Origin: Bacilli bacterium
GTDB taxonomy: Bacteria; Bacillota_I; Bacilli_A; RF39; UBA660
Assembly: GCA_028684435.1 (NCBI GenBank)
Contig: JAQUFX010000002.1
Span: 1 to 41,171 of the forward strand
Direction: 5' to 3'
Length of the DNA: 41,171 nucleotides
This document shows, piece after piece, positions 15,809 through 22,735 of this stretch (position 1 is its first letter; every line of letters starts with the position of its first letter). The translations under genes and the position numbers were made by a program. Under the pieces are notes generated by a model that had not been told where the DNA came from, searched no databases, and saw only the letters and a program-made list of their open reading frames with translations.

Positions 15809-16690
15809 ATGATAGATGAAGATTTTTATATTGAAGAAACTAGTTCTTTAAAAGTTTTTTTAGTGTCTTTGTTAGTTTTGTTTATATTAGGAGTTTTTGC
15901 TGGTCTTTATTATTTTTATTTTTATTATAATGATGTTAAATTAAAAGATATAACGATCGAATTAGGAAATTCAGTATTTTATGATATTGATAAGTATATT
16001 ATTGATCATAAAAATGAAACTTATAAAATTGATATGTCAAATATCTCAGTTGATGAAAAAGGAAATACTAATAGTGTAGGTGAATATAGTTATTTAGTTT
16101 ATATTGGAAAAGAAATAAAAAAAGGCAAAGTTTATGTTAAAGATACAACCCCACCAATAGTAGAGTTAAAAGAATTAATTGTTGGTTTAAATGAAGAATT
16201 TGAACCTGATGATTTTTTAGCATCTTGCATAGATTTATCACAGGTATGTCATGTAAATTATATCAAAGAAACTGATGAAAATTTAAATGCTACTGTAGGT
16301 GAATATACCGTGACTTTAGAAATAAAAGATAAATATGATAATATAACTAAAAAGAAAACCAAACTAATTGTTAGTGAAACATCATCATTAAGTGCAATAA
16401 AGGCTAGTGATATGGAAATATCTAGTATATATCCTATAGATAATGATTGGAATAAAGTATTCACGATAAAATTTATAAAAGGTATATCAGAACAAGATAA
16501 TACCTTTGAACAGAAGATATTAGAAATTACCAATTTTGATTTTAGTTCGTTATTTGAAGATAAAATTAAAAATCAAACTTTATTAACTGTATATAATAAA
16601 TATAATTATGTAATAGGATTTTCTGTAAAGTTAGAGTTTGATAATGATAAAATAATTTATGTTACTGAAAATGAGTATAAGAGTTTATAA
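15809..16690 (+). CDS. Membrane-anchored protein with Ig-like (DUF5011-type) domain
   Basis: The 293-residue product has a short acidic cytoplasmic N-terminus, one membrane segment at about residues 14-37 (VFLVSLLVLFILGVFAGLYYF) and a long extracellular part. In it VKDTTPPIVELKELIVGLNEEFEPDDF and VGEYTVTLEIKDKYDNITKKK (residues about 110-190) match the bacterial Ig-like fold with its TxPP linker. A pair of cysteines (ASCIDLSQVC) could form a disulfide. The last 100 residues are unassigned. It sits directly after the previous gene. A cell-surface structural or regulatory role is likely; no enzyme motif is seen. Confidence 0.65.
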   Translation: MIDEDFYIEETSSLKVFLVSLLVLFILGVFAGLYYFYFYYNDVKLKDITIELGNSVFYDIDKYIIDHKNETYKIDMSNISVDEKGNTNSVGEYSYLVYIGKEIKKGKVYVKDTTPPIVELKELIVGLNEEFEPDDFLASCIDLSQVCHVNYIKETDENLNATVGEYTVTLEIKDKYDNITKKKTKLIVSETSSLSAIKASDMEISSIYPIDNDWNKVFTIKFIKGISEQDNTFEQKILEITNFDFSSLFEDKIKNQTLLTVYNKYNYVIGFSVKLEFDNDKIIYVTENEYKSL

Positions 16691-16695
16691 AATGA

Positions 16696-16724
16696 TTGAA
16701 AAAAATAAAGACCTTTGTTATAAT
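16696..16724 (+). promoter_or_regulatory. Promoter of tRNA-Met
   Basis: TTGAAA (16696-16701), exactly 17 bases, TATAAT (16719-16724), with TGT before the -10. The tRNA starts 39 bases after it, so a short leader must be trimmed. Confidence 0.8.
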
Positions 16725-16763
16725 TAATTTACCTTTTAATTTATTAATTAAAAGGTATTTAAT

Positions 16764-16840
16764 GGCGGTGTAGCTCAGTTGGCTAGAGCACTCGGTTCAT
16801 ACCCGATAGGTCGGGAGTTCAAATCTCTCCGCCGCTACCA
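16764..16840 (+). tRNA. tRNA-Met (anticodon CAT), elongator type
   Basis: The acceptor arm GGCGGTG/CGCCGCT and anticodon stem CTCGG/CCGAT with loop TTCATAC give anticodon CAT. CCA is encoded. The body is close to the Bacillus elongator tRNA-Met, including the G-T first pair. It lacks the triple G-C anticodon pairs of the initiator. A lysidine-modified tRNA-Ile2 also has CAT, but the acceptor arm argues for Met. Confidence 0.9.
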
Positions 16841-16914
16841 AATATGAGGAACCTGCTACTCCCCTATAATTAGGTTATAAGGAGAAAGCATTTAAAATAT
16901 ATTGAATAGTTAGA

Positions 16915-16952
16915 AATAGATTGTTACCTAAGGAAAGGAGCAATCTATTTTT
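16915..16952 (+). terminator. Hairpin with T-run downstream of tRNA-Met
   Basis: A 9-base stem AATAGATTG/CAATCTATT (16915-16923 with 16941-16949) ending in T residues. Its 17-base loop contains AAAGGAG, a Shine-Dalgarno sequence. It may terminate the tRNA transcript or hide the ribosome site of the tiny ORF that follows. Confidence 0.5.
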
Positions 16953-17156
16953 AAGTTTAAATTTAAAATCATAAGACAATTGAAAGCAGATAAGGAGTTT
17001 TTAGACTTTATAGGTAAAAAGAAGCCTACTATCAAAATAACAGATGGTGCACTATTAGAAATAAAGAAAACTAATATTAAAACTATCAAACCGATCATTT
17101 ATGAAATACCAGATTTCAATCTAATTATTTATCATTATGCTTGTGATAATGAATGA
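16947..17156 (+). CDS. Small ORF, probably a gene remnant (no standard start)
   Basis: An open frame of about 69 codons with basic content (GKKKPTIKITDGALLEIKK, later IKPIIYEIPDFNLIIYHY). I do not recognise it. AAAGGAG (16934-16940) is 6 bases before an ATT codon; there is no ATG, and the first alternative start is TTG at 16980 without a ribosome site. It ends in ATGA, shared with the next ORF. ATC codons are commoner than in neighbouring genes, hinting at a foreign origin. It may be a broken gene whose start was lost. Confidence 0.35.
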   Translation: MFKFKFKIIRQLKADKEFLDFIGKKKPTIKITDGALLEIKKTNIKTIKPIIYEIPDFNLIIYHYACDNE

Positions 17157-17344
17157 ATACCAATGCCATTGATGATATTATAACTGAATTTACTGATAAC
17201 AATACTAATTCATATGATGATGGTGGAACAATACTATATAAAGGTGATGTGTTTAATTTGTTAAAGTGTAAAACTCTAGATGGAAATAGAGATATTTATA
17301 TAGGAACAAAGAATATGAGATATGGAAAAGAATTTTGTAAATAA
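17153..17344 (+). CDS. Small ORF, 63 residues, unknown
   Basis: Not recognised. The product is acidic at the N-terminus (IDDIITEFTDNN) and ends with LLKCKTLDGNRDIYIGTKNM and a short basic tail. There is no membrane segment. It overlaps the preceding small ORF by ATGA, so the two were made as a coupled pair, and it is closed by a strong hairpin terminator 13 bases later. Both lie directly behind tRNA-Met, a usual insertion place for mobile DNA. No integrase or repeat is adjacent, so this remains conjecture. Confidence 0.4.
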   Translation: MNTNAIDDIITEFTDNNTNSYDDGGTILYKGDVFNLLKCKTLDGNRDIYIGTKNMRYGKEFCK

Positions 17345-17356
17345 TTAACACCTAAC

Positions 17357-17382
17357 GATATATTTAAAAATATATCTTTTTT
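17357..17382 (+). terminator. Intrinsic terminator after the small ORF pair
   Basis: Perfect stem GATATATT/AATATATC, loop TAAA, followed by six T. Confidence 0.8.
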
Positions 17383-17400
17383 GTTGTATAATAATATTAT

Positions 17401-17525
17401 CTTATCGAGAGATAGGGGATAACAACTTCTATCTTATTGGTACCAAAATATAAGTAAAATGGCTTCGAAAGTTAAAAAAAAATATATTAAAAATATTTTT
17501 AAAATTAACTGAAAGGAGTCATTTT
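17401..17525 (+). ncRNA. Candidate structured leader RNA with terminator-like hairpin
   Basis: Several helices can be drawn by eye. CTTAT/ATAAG (17401-17405 with 17450-17454) closes a unit containing AGATAG/CTATCT (17410-17415 with 17429-17434), whose loop is GGGATAACAACTT, plus a possible TTGG/CCAA. It is followed by a long hairpin: AAATGGCT/AGTCATTT (17457-17464 with 17517-17524), an internal loop, AGTTAA/TTAACT, and an A/T inner stem, ending in T residues. A TATAAT at 17387-17392 could start it. An aptamer-like domain followed by a terminator hairpin is the layout of a riboswitch or attenuator, but it matches no class that I know. Confidence 0.4.
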
Positions 17526-17557
17526 TATATTATCTACACTTCAAAAATTTATGAATG

Positions 17558-17566
17558 TGCTATACT
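17558..17566 (+). promoter_or_regulatory. Extended -10 promoter before the phosphotransferase
   Basis: TGC followed by TATACT (17561-17566); the -35 region is poor. It would start transcription about 40 bases before the GTG and bypass the upstream structured RNA. Confidence 0.4.
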
Positions 17567-17614
17567 AGATTTAAAATATAAAGTTAAATGTTATAATTAA
17601 AAGAGGTGACATTC

Positions 17615-19372
17615 GTGAAAGATATAGTTGATATTAAAAATGCAAACATTGATTATGGTGGTAAAGCTTATGGATTGGCAAAATTAGCAAAAAAAGATAT
17701 TCCTGTTCCTAAAGGTTTTGCAATATCTAATAAAATGATATTTAAATTAATAACTAATGATAAAAAGGCCATTAATAATGTTTCAGTTTTTTTAAATAGC
17801 TTAGAAGATAAATTAGCTGTGCGTTCTTCAGCAGCTAATGAAGATGGCAAAAAGAAATCCTTTGCCGGAATTTATGAAACAATATTAAATGTTGAGAATG
17901 ATTTAAATAGTGTTTTAGATGCTATTAAAGTAGTTGCTGAAAGTGCAAATAGAAAAAGTGTATCTAATTATAATAAAGGAAATAATTTAATGAATATAAT
18001 TGTCCAAAATATGATTTCTCCATATATTTCAGGAGTAGCTTTTACTCAAGCAATAGATTATTTTGGGAAAACAGTATTATTAATCGAATATGTTAAGGGT
18101 ACAGCAGATAAATTAGTCAGTGGCGATGTTACTCCTGAAAGAATAATATTAAAATATTGTGAAAATGGTAATATAATACCTAGCAATAACAAACTTATTA
18201 ATATTCTTATACCTTCTATACAAAAAATTATTAATGAATTTAATATTCCTACAGATATAGAATGGTGCATAGATAAAAATAAAAAACCTTTTTTTGTTCA
18301 AGCTAGACCTATTACTCAAAAAGTTTTAATAAATAGTTTTACCGAAAATGCTAATTTTTGGTTTAAAGAATTTAGAACGCCTCTTTTCTATTCAACAGAT
18401 CCTAATAATAAAATTTATTATACAGATGTAATTTTATTTTTTAAAAATAATATTACTCATGCTTACAATTTAAATAATAAAGAAAAAAAATGTGCTTTAA
18501 GTGGATATAAAAATTTTACCAATCCGGCATGGATAAAAAAATATGAGGAAAAAATTGAAAATATAAAAAAAGAAATATATAAAACCAAAGCGAATTATCA
18601 AAATATAGTTGATTTATCAAATAAAGAATTTGTAGTTAGTTTTTTTAAATTTTTAAATTTACTATGTAAGGTTGGAAATATATATAATAAAACTGAGCCA
18701 TATATGCTTGAAAAAATAGAAAAAAATGAATTAAAATATTATGATTTAATTGAAAAAATAGGTGAATTAAGATGGGAACTAAGAAAAGAAGTTGAGTCAA
18801 CTTATCATTTCCTTTATAGTACTTTATTAAGAGAGTTATCTAAAAGATATAAAGTGAATTTATTTGATCTAAATTATTACACTTTTGAAGAACTTAAAAA
18901 TTTATTTAATAATATTAAAGTTGATGCAGCAATTATAAAAGAAAGAAAAAATGGATATGCGTTGATATGTGACAACAAAGAAAAAATATTATTAACTAAA
19001 GATGATTTTAAAATTTTATTTAAAACTATAACAAAAAATAAAGGTCTATCGGGAACTATTGTTGTACCAGGAAATATTAAAGGGATTGCAAGAGTTATTT
19101 CTCATAATAAAAGAAATCTAATAAAAGAAAATAATGATTTTAAGTTGGGAGAAATATTAATTACCGAAATGACTAGACCAGATACTATTATTGCTTGTAA
19201 AAAAGCTGGGGCTATTTTAACAGATGAGGGGGGATTAACTAGTCATGCAGCAATTATTGCTAGGGAATTGAAAATCCCTTGTATCGTTGGTTTAAAAAAT
19301 GCTACTAATTTAATTAAAACTGGTGATTTTATTGAAATAGAAGATGGAAACATCAAAATAAAAAAGACTTAG
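17615..19372 (+). CDS. Stand-alone PEP-synthase-like phosphotransferase (rifampin-phosphotransferase layout)
   Basis: The 585-residue protein has the ATP-binding domain of PEP synthase/PPDK at residues 1-235 (GGKAYGLAKLAKKDIPVPKGFAI split by linkers, AVRSSAANED, a Q-A-R-P end) and the swinging phosphohistidine domain at about 490-585 with GGLTSHAAIIAR, His near 543. Between them is a 250-residue helical domain I cannot assign. The PEP/pyruvate TIM barrel is missing. This is the layout of rifampin phosphotransferase and other dikinases that use ATP to phosphorylate a small molecule via His. The middle domain would choose the substrate, which is unknown. GTG 17615 follows AGAGGTG; GTG 17606 overlaps that site. 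It has a structured leader and its own terminator, so it is monocistronic. Confidence 0.8.
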   Translation: MKDIVDIKNANIDYGGKAYGLAKLAKKDIPVPKGFAISNKMIFKLITNDKKAINNVSVFLNSLEDKLAVRSSAANEDGKKKSFAGIYETILNVENDLNSVLDAIKVVAESANRKSVSNYNKGNNLMNIIVQNMISPYISGVAFTQAIDYFGKTVLLIEYVKGTADKLVSGDVTPERIILKYCENGNIIPSNNKLINILIPSIQKIINEFNIPTDIEWCIDKNKKPFFVQARPITQKVLINSFTENANFWFKEFRTPLFYSTDPNNKIYYTDVILFFKNNITHAYNLNNKEKKCALSGYKNFTNPAWIKKYEEKIENIKKEIYKTKANYQNIVDLSNKEFVVSFFKFLNLLCKVGNIYNKTEPYMLEKIEKNELKYYDLIEKIGELRWELRKEVESTYHFLYSTLLRELSKRYKVNLFDLNYYTFEELKNLFNNIKVDAAIIKERKNGYALICDNKEKILLTKDDFKILFKTITKNKGLSGTIVVPGNIKGIARVISHNKRNLIKENNDFKLGEILITEMTRPDTIIACKKAGAILTDEGGLTSHAAIIARELKIPCIVGLKNATNLIKTGDFIEIEDGNIKIKKT

Positions 19373-19416
19373 GTTTAATATTTATAAGATATAATTTTGA
19401 AAGCAGGTTCAAATTT

Positions 19417-19440
19417 AAAGTCGTATAATACGGCTTTTAT
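19417..19440 (+). terminator. Terminator after the phosphotransferase
   Basis: Stem AAGTCGT/ACGGCTT with one G-T pair, loop ATAAT, then TTATTTT. Confidence 0.7.
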
Positions 19441-19457
19441 TTTATACTTTTTTACAA

Positions 19458-19486
19458 TTGTTTTTTATTTATTTTTATGATAAAAT
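19458..19486 (+). promoter_or_regulatory. Promoter of the surface protein gene
   Basis: TTGTTT (19458-19463), 17 bases, TAAAAT (19481-19486) preceded by TGA. It overlaps the upstream in-frame ATG at 19477, which argues that translation starts later, at 19510. Confidence 0.5.
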
Positions 19487-19509
19487 TTATGAAGAATAGG
19501 AAGATAGTT

Positions 19510-21060
19510 ATGAAAATCTTAAAATATCTTATTTTTACATTAATTATTTTAGTGCCAATAAATGTTAATGCAGCTATTAGTGTAAGTTGTGATGGACCAG
19601 CAAAAATAAATCAAAGAATTTCTTGTGATATTAAAACGGATGTTAAAATTTCATCATTTAAGTCGACTTTAGTAGTAGATTCAGCCGTAACTTATGAAGG
19701 TTCTGTTGCTTCAACGAATTTTGTGCAATTAAGTAGTGGTCGTAATTTGAATTTTCAAACTGCTAATTCTAGTACATATAAAGAAGGTCTGATAGCTTAT
19801 TTAACTATTAATGTACCAAATACAACAAAATCGTCATTTACTTTATCATTTACTAATATTGAATATATTTCATTAAGTGGAAATAAAACGCAATCTAATG
19901 TATCTGAAACAGTTCAAATAATGACTACGACAAGTAAAACTACATCAACCACAAAAATAATTACAACCCAAAGTGCTACTGAAAAAACATTTACTGTAAC
20001 ACTTAATCCGAATAATAATAGTGATAATAATGAAATTATGAAATGTACAACAACTGGGTCTAATTGTAAGATAAATTTATCCAATGTTAATATACCAATT
20101 AAAAATGGGTTTACTTATAATGGTTGGGGAAATGCCACAACTTGTACCGAAGGAAGTAAGACTTCTTATACAGCTTCTGGGGATGCTACTTTATATGCTT
20201 GTTGGTTAAATTCAGGAACCGATGATCCTGATAATGGTGAAACATTATATTTGCAATCTTTATCTGTTGAAGGCCAAGAACTAGACTTTAGTAAATTTAA
20301 AAAAGAATATGATTTAGTTGTTTTATATGAAGTAGAAAATCTAATTATTATTGCTGCTCCTGCTAAAGAAGGAGTAAATGTTGATTTACAAGAAACATAT
20401 CCTTTACAAGTAGGGGAAAATACAATATTAATAAAATTATCTGATGAAAATCAAAATACTACAACTTATACTATTAATGCCAAAAGATTAAAAGAAGGAG
20501 AAGAGATAAGAATTCCTTCAACTGATGCAACTTTAAAAAAAATTATTATAAAAGGATATGATATAGATTTTAAACCTAATGTATTTGACTATACTTTAAA
20601 AGTACCTTCAGGAACAAAATCTTTAGATGTTAAAGCAATAGTAAATAATGAATATGCTGATTATAAAGTATCTGGAAATGACAATATTTATGATGGTAGT
20701 ATAATTTCTATTAAAGTTAAACCTGAAATTGGTGATGTTATAAATTCATATGATATTAAAATTGAAGTAGTAAAAGGAATTAAAGATTATTTATTATATA
20801 TAGTAGTTGGTAGTGTAATTTTAATTGGTATTATTGCTTTAGTAATTATTAATCAATCGAAAAATCAAAAAAAGAAAAATACAAAACAAAATATTGCTGC
20901 AATTGCACCAGCTAAGAAAGTACCAACCAAAATGAATAAAGTTCAAACTCCGGTAGTAAAACCGATTCCGGTTCCAAAACCAGTACCTCCCCAACCGGCT
21001 GTGGCATCACAAGTAAAGCCTTCAGAACCAAAAGATACAGTTGAAGTACTAGATTTATAA
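19510..21060 (+). CDS. Secreted, membrane-anchored surface protein with InlB-like and cadherin-like domains
   Basis: Translation most likely begins at ATG 19510 behind AGGAAG. The first 21 residues are a signal peptide ending NVNAA. Then come a cohesin-like beta domain (to about 135), a Thr-rich linker (TTTSKTTSTTK), an InlB-type repeat around 160-235 ending ATLYACW, and two cadherin-like beta-sandwich domains (about 245-325 and 335-420). A C-terminal membrane helix (YLLYIVVGSVILIGIIALVII) and a Lys/Pro-rich cytoplasmic tail close it. There is no LPXTG, so it is held by the helix. Six cysteines in the ectodomain occur in pairs. It probably acts in adhesion or envelope structure; no enzyme motif is seen. 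Confidence 0.8.
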   Translation: MKILKYLIFTLIILVPINVNAAISVSCDGPAKINQRISCDIKTDVKISSFKSTLVVDSAVTYEGSVASTNFVQLSSGRNLNFQTANSSTYKEGLIAYLTINVPNTTKSSFTLSFTNIEYISLSGNKTQSNVSETVQIMTTTSKTTSTTKIITTQSATEKTFTVTLNPNNNSDNNEIMKCTTTGSNCKINLSNVNIPIKNGFTYNGWGNATTCTEGSKTSYTASGDATLYACWLNSGTDDPDNGETLYLQSLSVEGQELDFSKFKKEYDLVVLYEVENLIIIAAPAKEGVNVDLQETYPLQVGENTILIKLSDENQNTTTYTINAKRLKEGEEIRIPSTDATLKKIIIKGYDIDFKPNVFDYTLKVPSGTKSLDVKAIVNNEYADYKVSGNDNIYDGSIISIKVKPEIGDVINSYDIKIEVVKGIKDYLLYIVVGSVILIGIIALVIINQSKNQKKKNTKQNIAAIAPAKKVPTKMNKVQTPVVKPIPVPKPVPPQPAVASQVKPSEPKDTVEVLDL

Positions 21061-21087
21061 AAGCATTAATGATTTTAATGCTTTTTT
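21061..21087 (+). terminator. Terminator after the surface protein gene
   Basis: Perfect 9-base stem AAGCATTAA/TTAATGCTT, loop TGATT, then a T-run. It begins directly after the stop codon. Confidence 0.85.
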
Positions 21088-21111
21088 ATTGTATAATAAA
21101 AGAGTGATAGT

Positions 21112-22002
21112 ATGAAAGATATAATACATGAATTTTTAAATTATATTGCTTTAGAGCGTAAATATTCTGATAATACGGAAATTAATTATGAAATTGATTT
21201 ATTTAAGTATGATGATTATTTAAATAAAGAAAAGAAAAATTATTTAATTATAAATTATCAAGATATAAGTAAATATATTGTTTATTTAAGAAAAGCAAAT
21301 TATTTACCATCTAGTATAAACCGGCATTTAAGTACGTTAAGAAGTTTTTATAAGTTTTTAGAAAGAAAAGAAATAATAAATAATACTCCTTTTAATTATA
21401 TAAAAAATATTAAACAAGAAAAAAAATTACCCAATTATTTTAAGTATGATGAGTTTATTACGATGTTAGATACTCTTAATGATAATAATCCTTTAAATGT
21501 AAGAAATAGATTTATTTTAGAATTATTATTTGCAACGGGAATAAGAGTGAGTGAATTAGTCAATATAAAAATTAATAATATTGATATGAATTTAAGACAA
21601 ATTAAAGTAAATGGAAAAGGTAATAAGGAAAGAATTGTCTATTTCGGTTCTTATTGTGAAGGTGCTTTAAAAAATTATTTAAATAATTCCAGAGATATTT
21701 TATTAAAAAACAAAATATCATCTTATTTATTCATTAATAATCTTGGGGGGAATCTTACTGATAGAGGGATTAGATTAATAATTGATAATATTATTAAGTC
21801 ATCTGCTTTAAAAACAAAAATAACACCTCATACTTTTAGACATTCTTTTGCAACTATCATGCTTAATGAAGGATGCAATATAAGAAGTGTACAAGAGCTT
21901 CTTGGACATGTTAGTTTAAATACAACTAGTATATATACTCATTTAACTAATGAAGAGTTACGAAGAGTATATTTAAAAGCTCACCCTCGAGCAAAAAAAT
22001 AA
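21112..22002 (+). CDS. xerD: Xer-family tyrosine recombinase
   Basis: XerC/XerD enzymes resolve chromosome dimers at dif. The 296-residue protein has the N-terminal SAM-like core-binding domain (residues 1-90, with ERKYSDNTEINYEIDL) and the catalytic domain. Arg145 in TGIRVSEL, His240 and Arg243 in HTFRH, His266 in LGHVS and the nucleophile Tyr near 275 in SIYTHL all match E. coli XerD with a constant shift. Length and spacing favour XerD over phage integrases. Flanking genes are ordinary, so it is not linked to an element. XerC versus XerD cannot be decided firmly. Confidence 0.88.
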   Translation: MKDIIHEFLNYIALERKYSDNTEINYEIDLFKYDDYLNKEKKNYLIINYQDISKYIVYLRKANYLPSSINRHLSTLRSFYKFLERKEIINNTPFNYIKNIKQEKKLPNYFKYDEFITMLDTLNDNNPLNVRNRFILELLFATGIRVSELVNIKINNIDMNLRQIKVNGKGNKERIVYFGSYCEGALKNYLNNSRDILLKNKISSYLFINNLGGNLTDRGIRLIIDNIIKSSALKTKITPHTFRHSFATIMLNEGCNIRSVQELLGHVSLNTTSIYTHLTNEELRRVYLKAHPRAKK

Positions 22003-22052
22003 TATTTATAATATAATATTTATGGTAAAATAGTATAAGGGATGATATAAAA

Positions 22053-22724
22053 ATGAACCAAGAATTAAATAAACGGTTAAAAATTATATTAAGTGTTATA
22101 TTTATAATAATATTATTAATATTGATTTTATATTTTTTTAATCAATTTTTAAAATTAAACATTTATGAAGAAGTAGAAAGAACTACGACAACCATAAAAA
22201 CAACCAAAAAAGTAGATTATGATTTTATAGAATTAACTAATGATAAGAAAATATTTTTTAATAATTATTTAAATAACATTTTTATTTCAAAAGCTTTTAA
22301 TAATGCGATTGAAAAAAATTATAAAGTTTATAATATTAATTTAATCCAATCAGAAATAAGTAAGTTTAAATTTATTTATACTTATCTTAAACTTAAAAAT
22401 GCTGAAGAAAATATTACTTTTGAGAAAATAAATGAATATAGTAATAAATTTTTTAAAACTAATTTATATCAAGAAAATTTAAATATTTTTTTACAAGAAC
22501 AATCTTATTACTATGAATTTAATAATGAGGAACTTGATTTTTGTTTAAAAGTCAATTCAGAAAAAGATAATATTCTTTTTATAGATATGGTTAAAAAAGA
22601 AACTGGTATTTGTAATAATGATGCTCTTTATTATGATAAAAATTTAATAGTTAATCAAATTAAATTAGAGTATTTATTAATAGATGAAGAAATGATATAT
22701 TATTCATTTATGATAGTTAAATAG
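22053..22724 (+). CDS. Hypothetical membrane-anchored protein
   Basis: Not recognised. One membrane helix lies at residues 10-31 (IILSVIFIIILLILILYFF), then a Thr-rich stretch (ERTTTTIKTTKK), then about 170 residues, mostly helical and acidic, outside the membrane. Two cysteines in the ectodomain (FCLKV and GICNN) might pair. The gene lies 50 bases after xerD and 11 bases before ppdK. Proximity to ppdK suggests the same transcript, but a functional link is not evident. Confidence 0.55.
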   Translation: MNQELNKRLKIILSVIFIIILLILILYFFNQFLKLNIYEEVERTTTTIKTTKKVDYDFIELTNDKKIFFNNYLNNIFISKAFNNAIEKNYKVYNINLIQSEISKFKFIYTYLKLKNAEENITFEKINEYSNKFFKTNLYQENLNIFLQEQSYYYEFNNEELDFCLKVNSEKDNILFIDMVKKETGICNNDALYYDKNLIVNQIKLEYLLIDEEMIYYSFMIVK

Positions 22725-22735
22725 AAAGGAAAAAT

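Noticed and set aside
16764..17400. Integration site (att) at the 3' end of tRNA-Met
   Set aside because: I found no second copy of the tRNA end downstream in the window, and no integrase is adjacent. The Xer gene at 21112 looks chromosomal.
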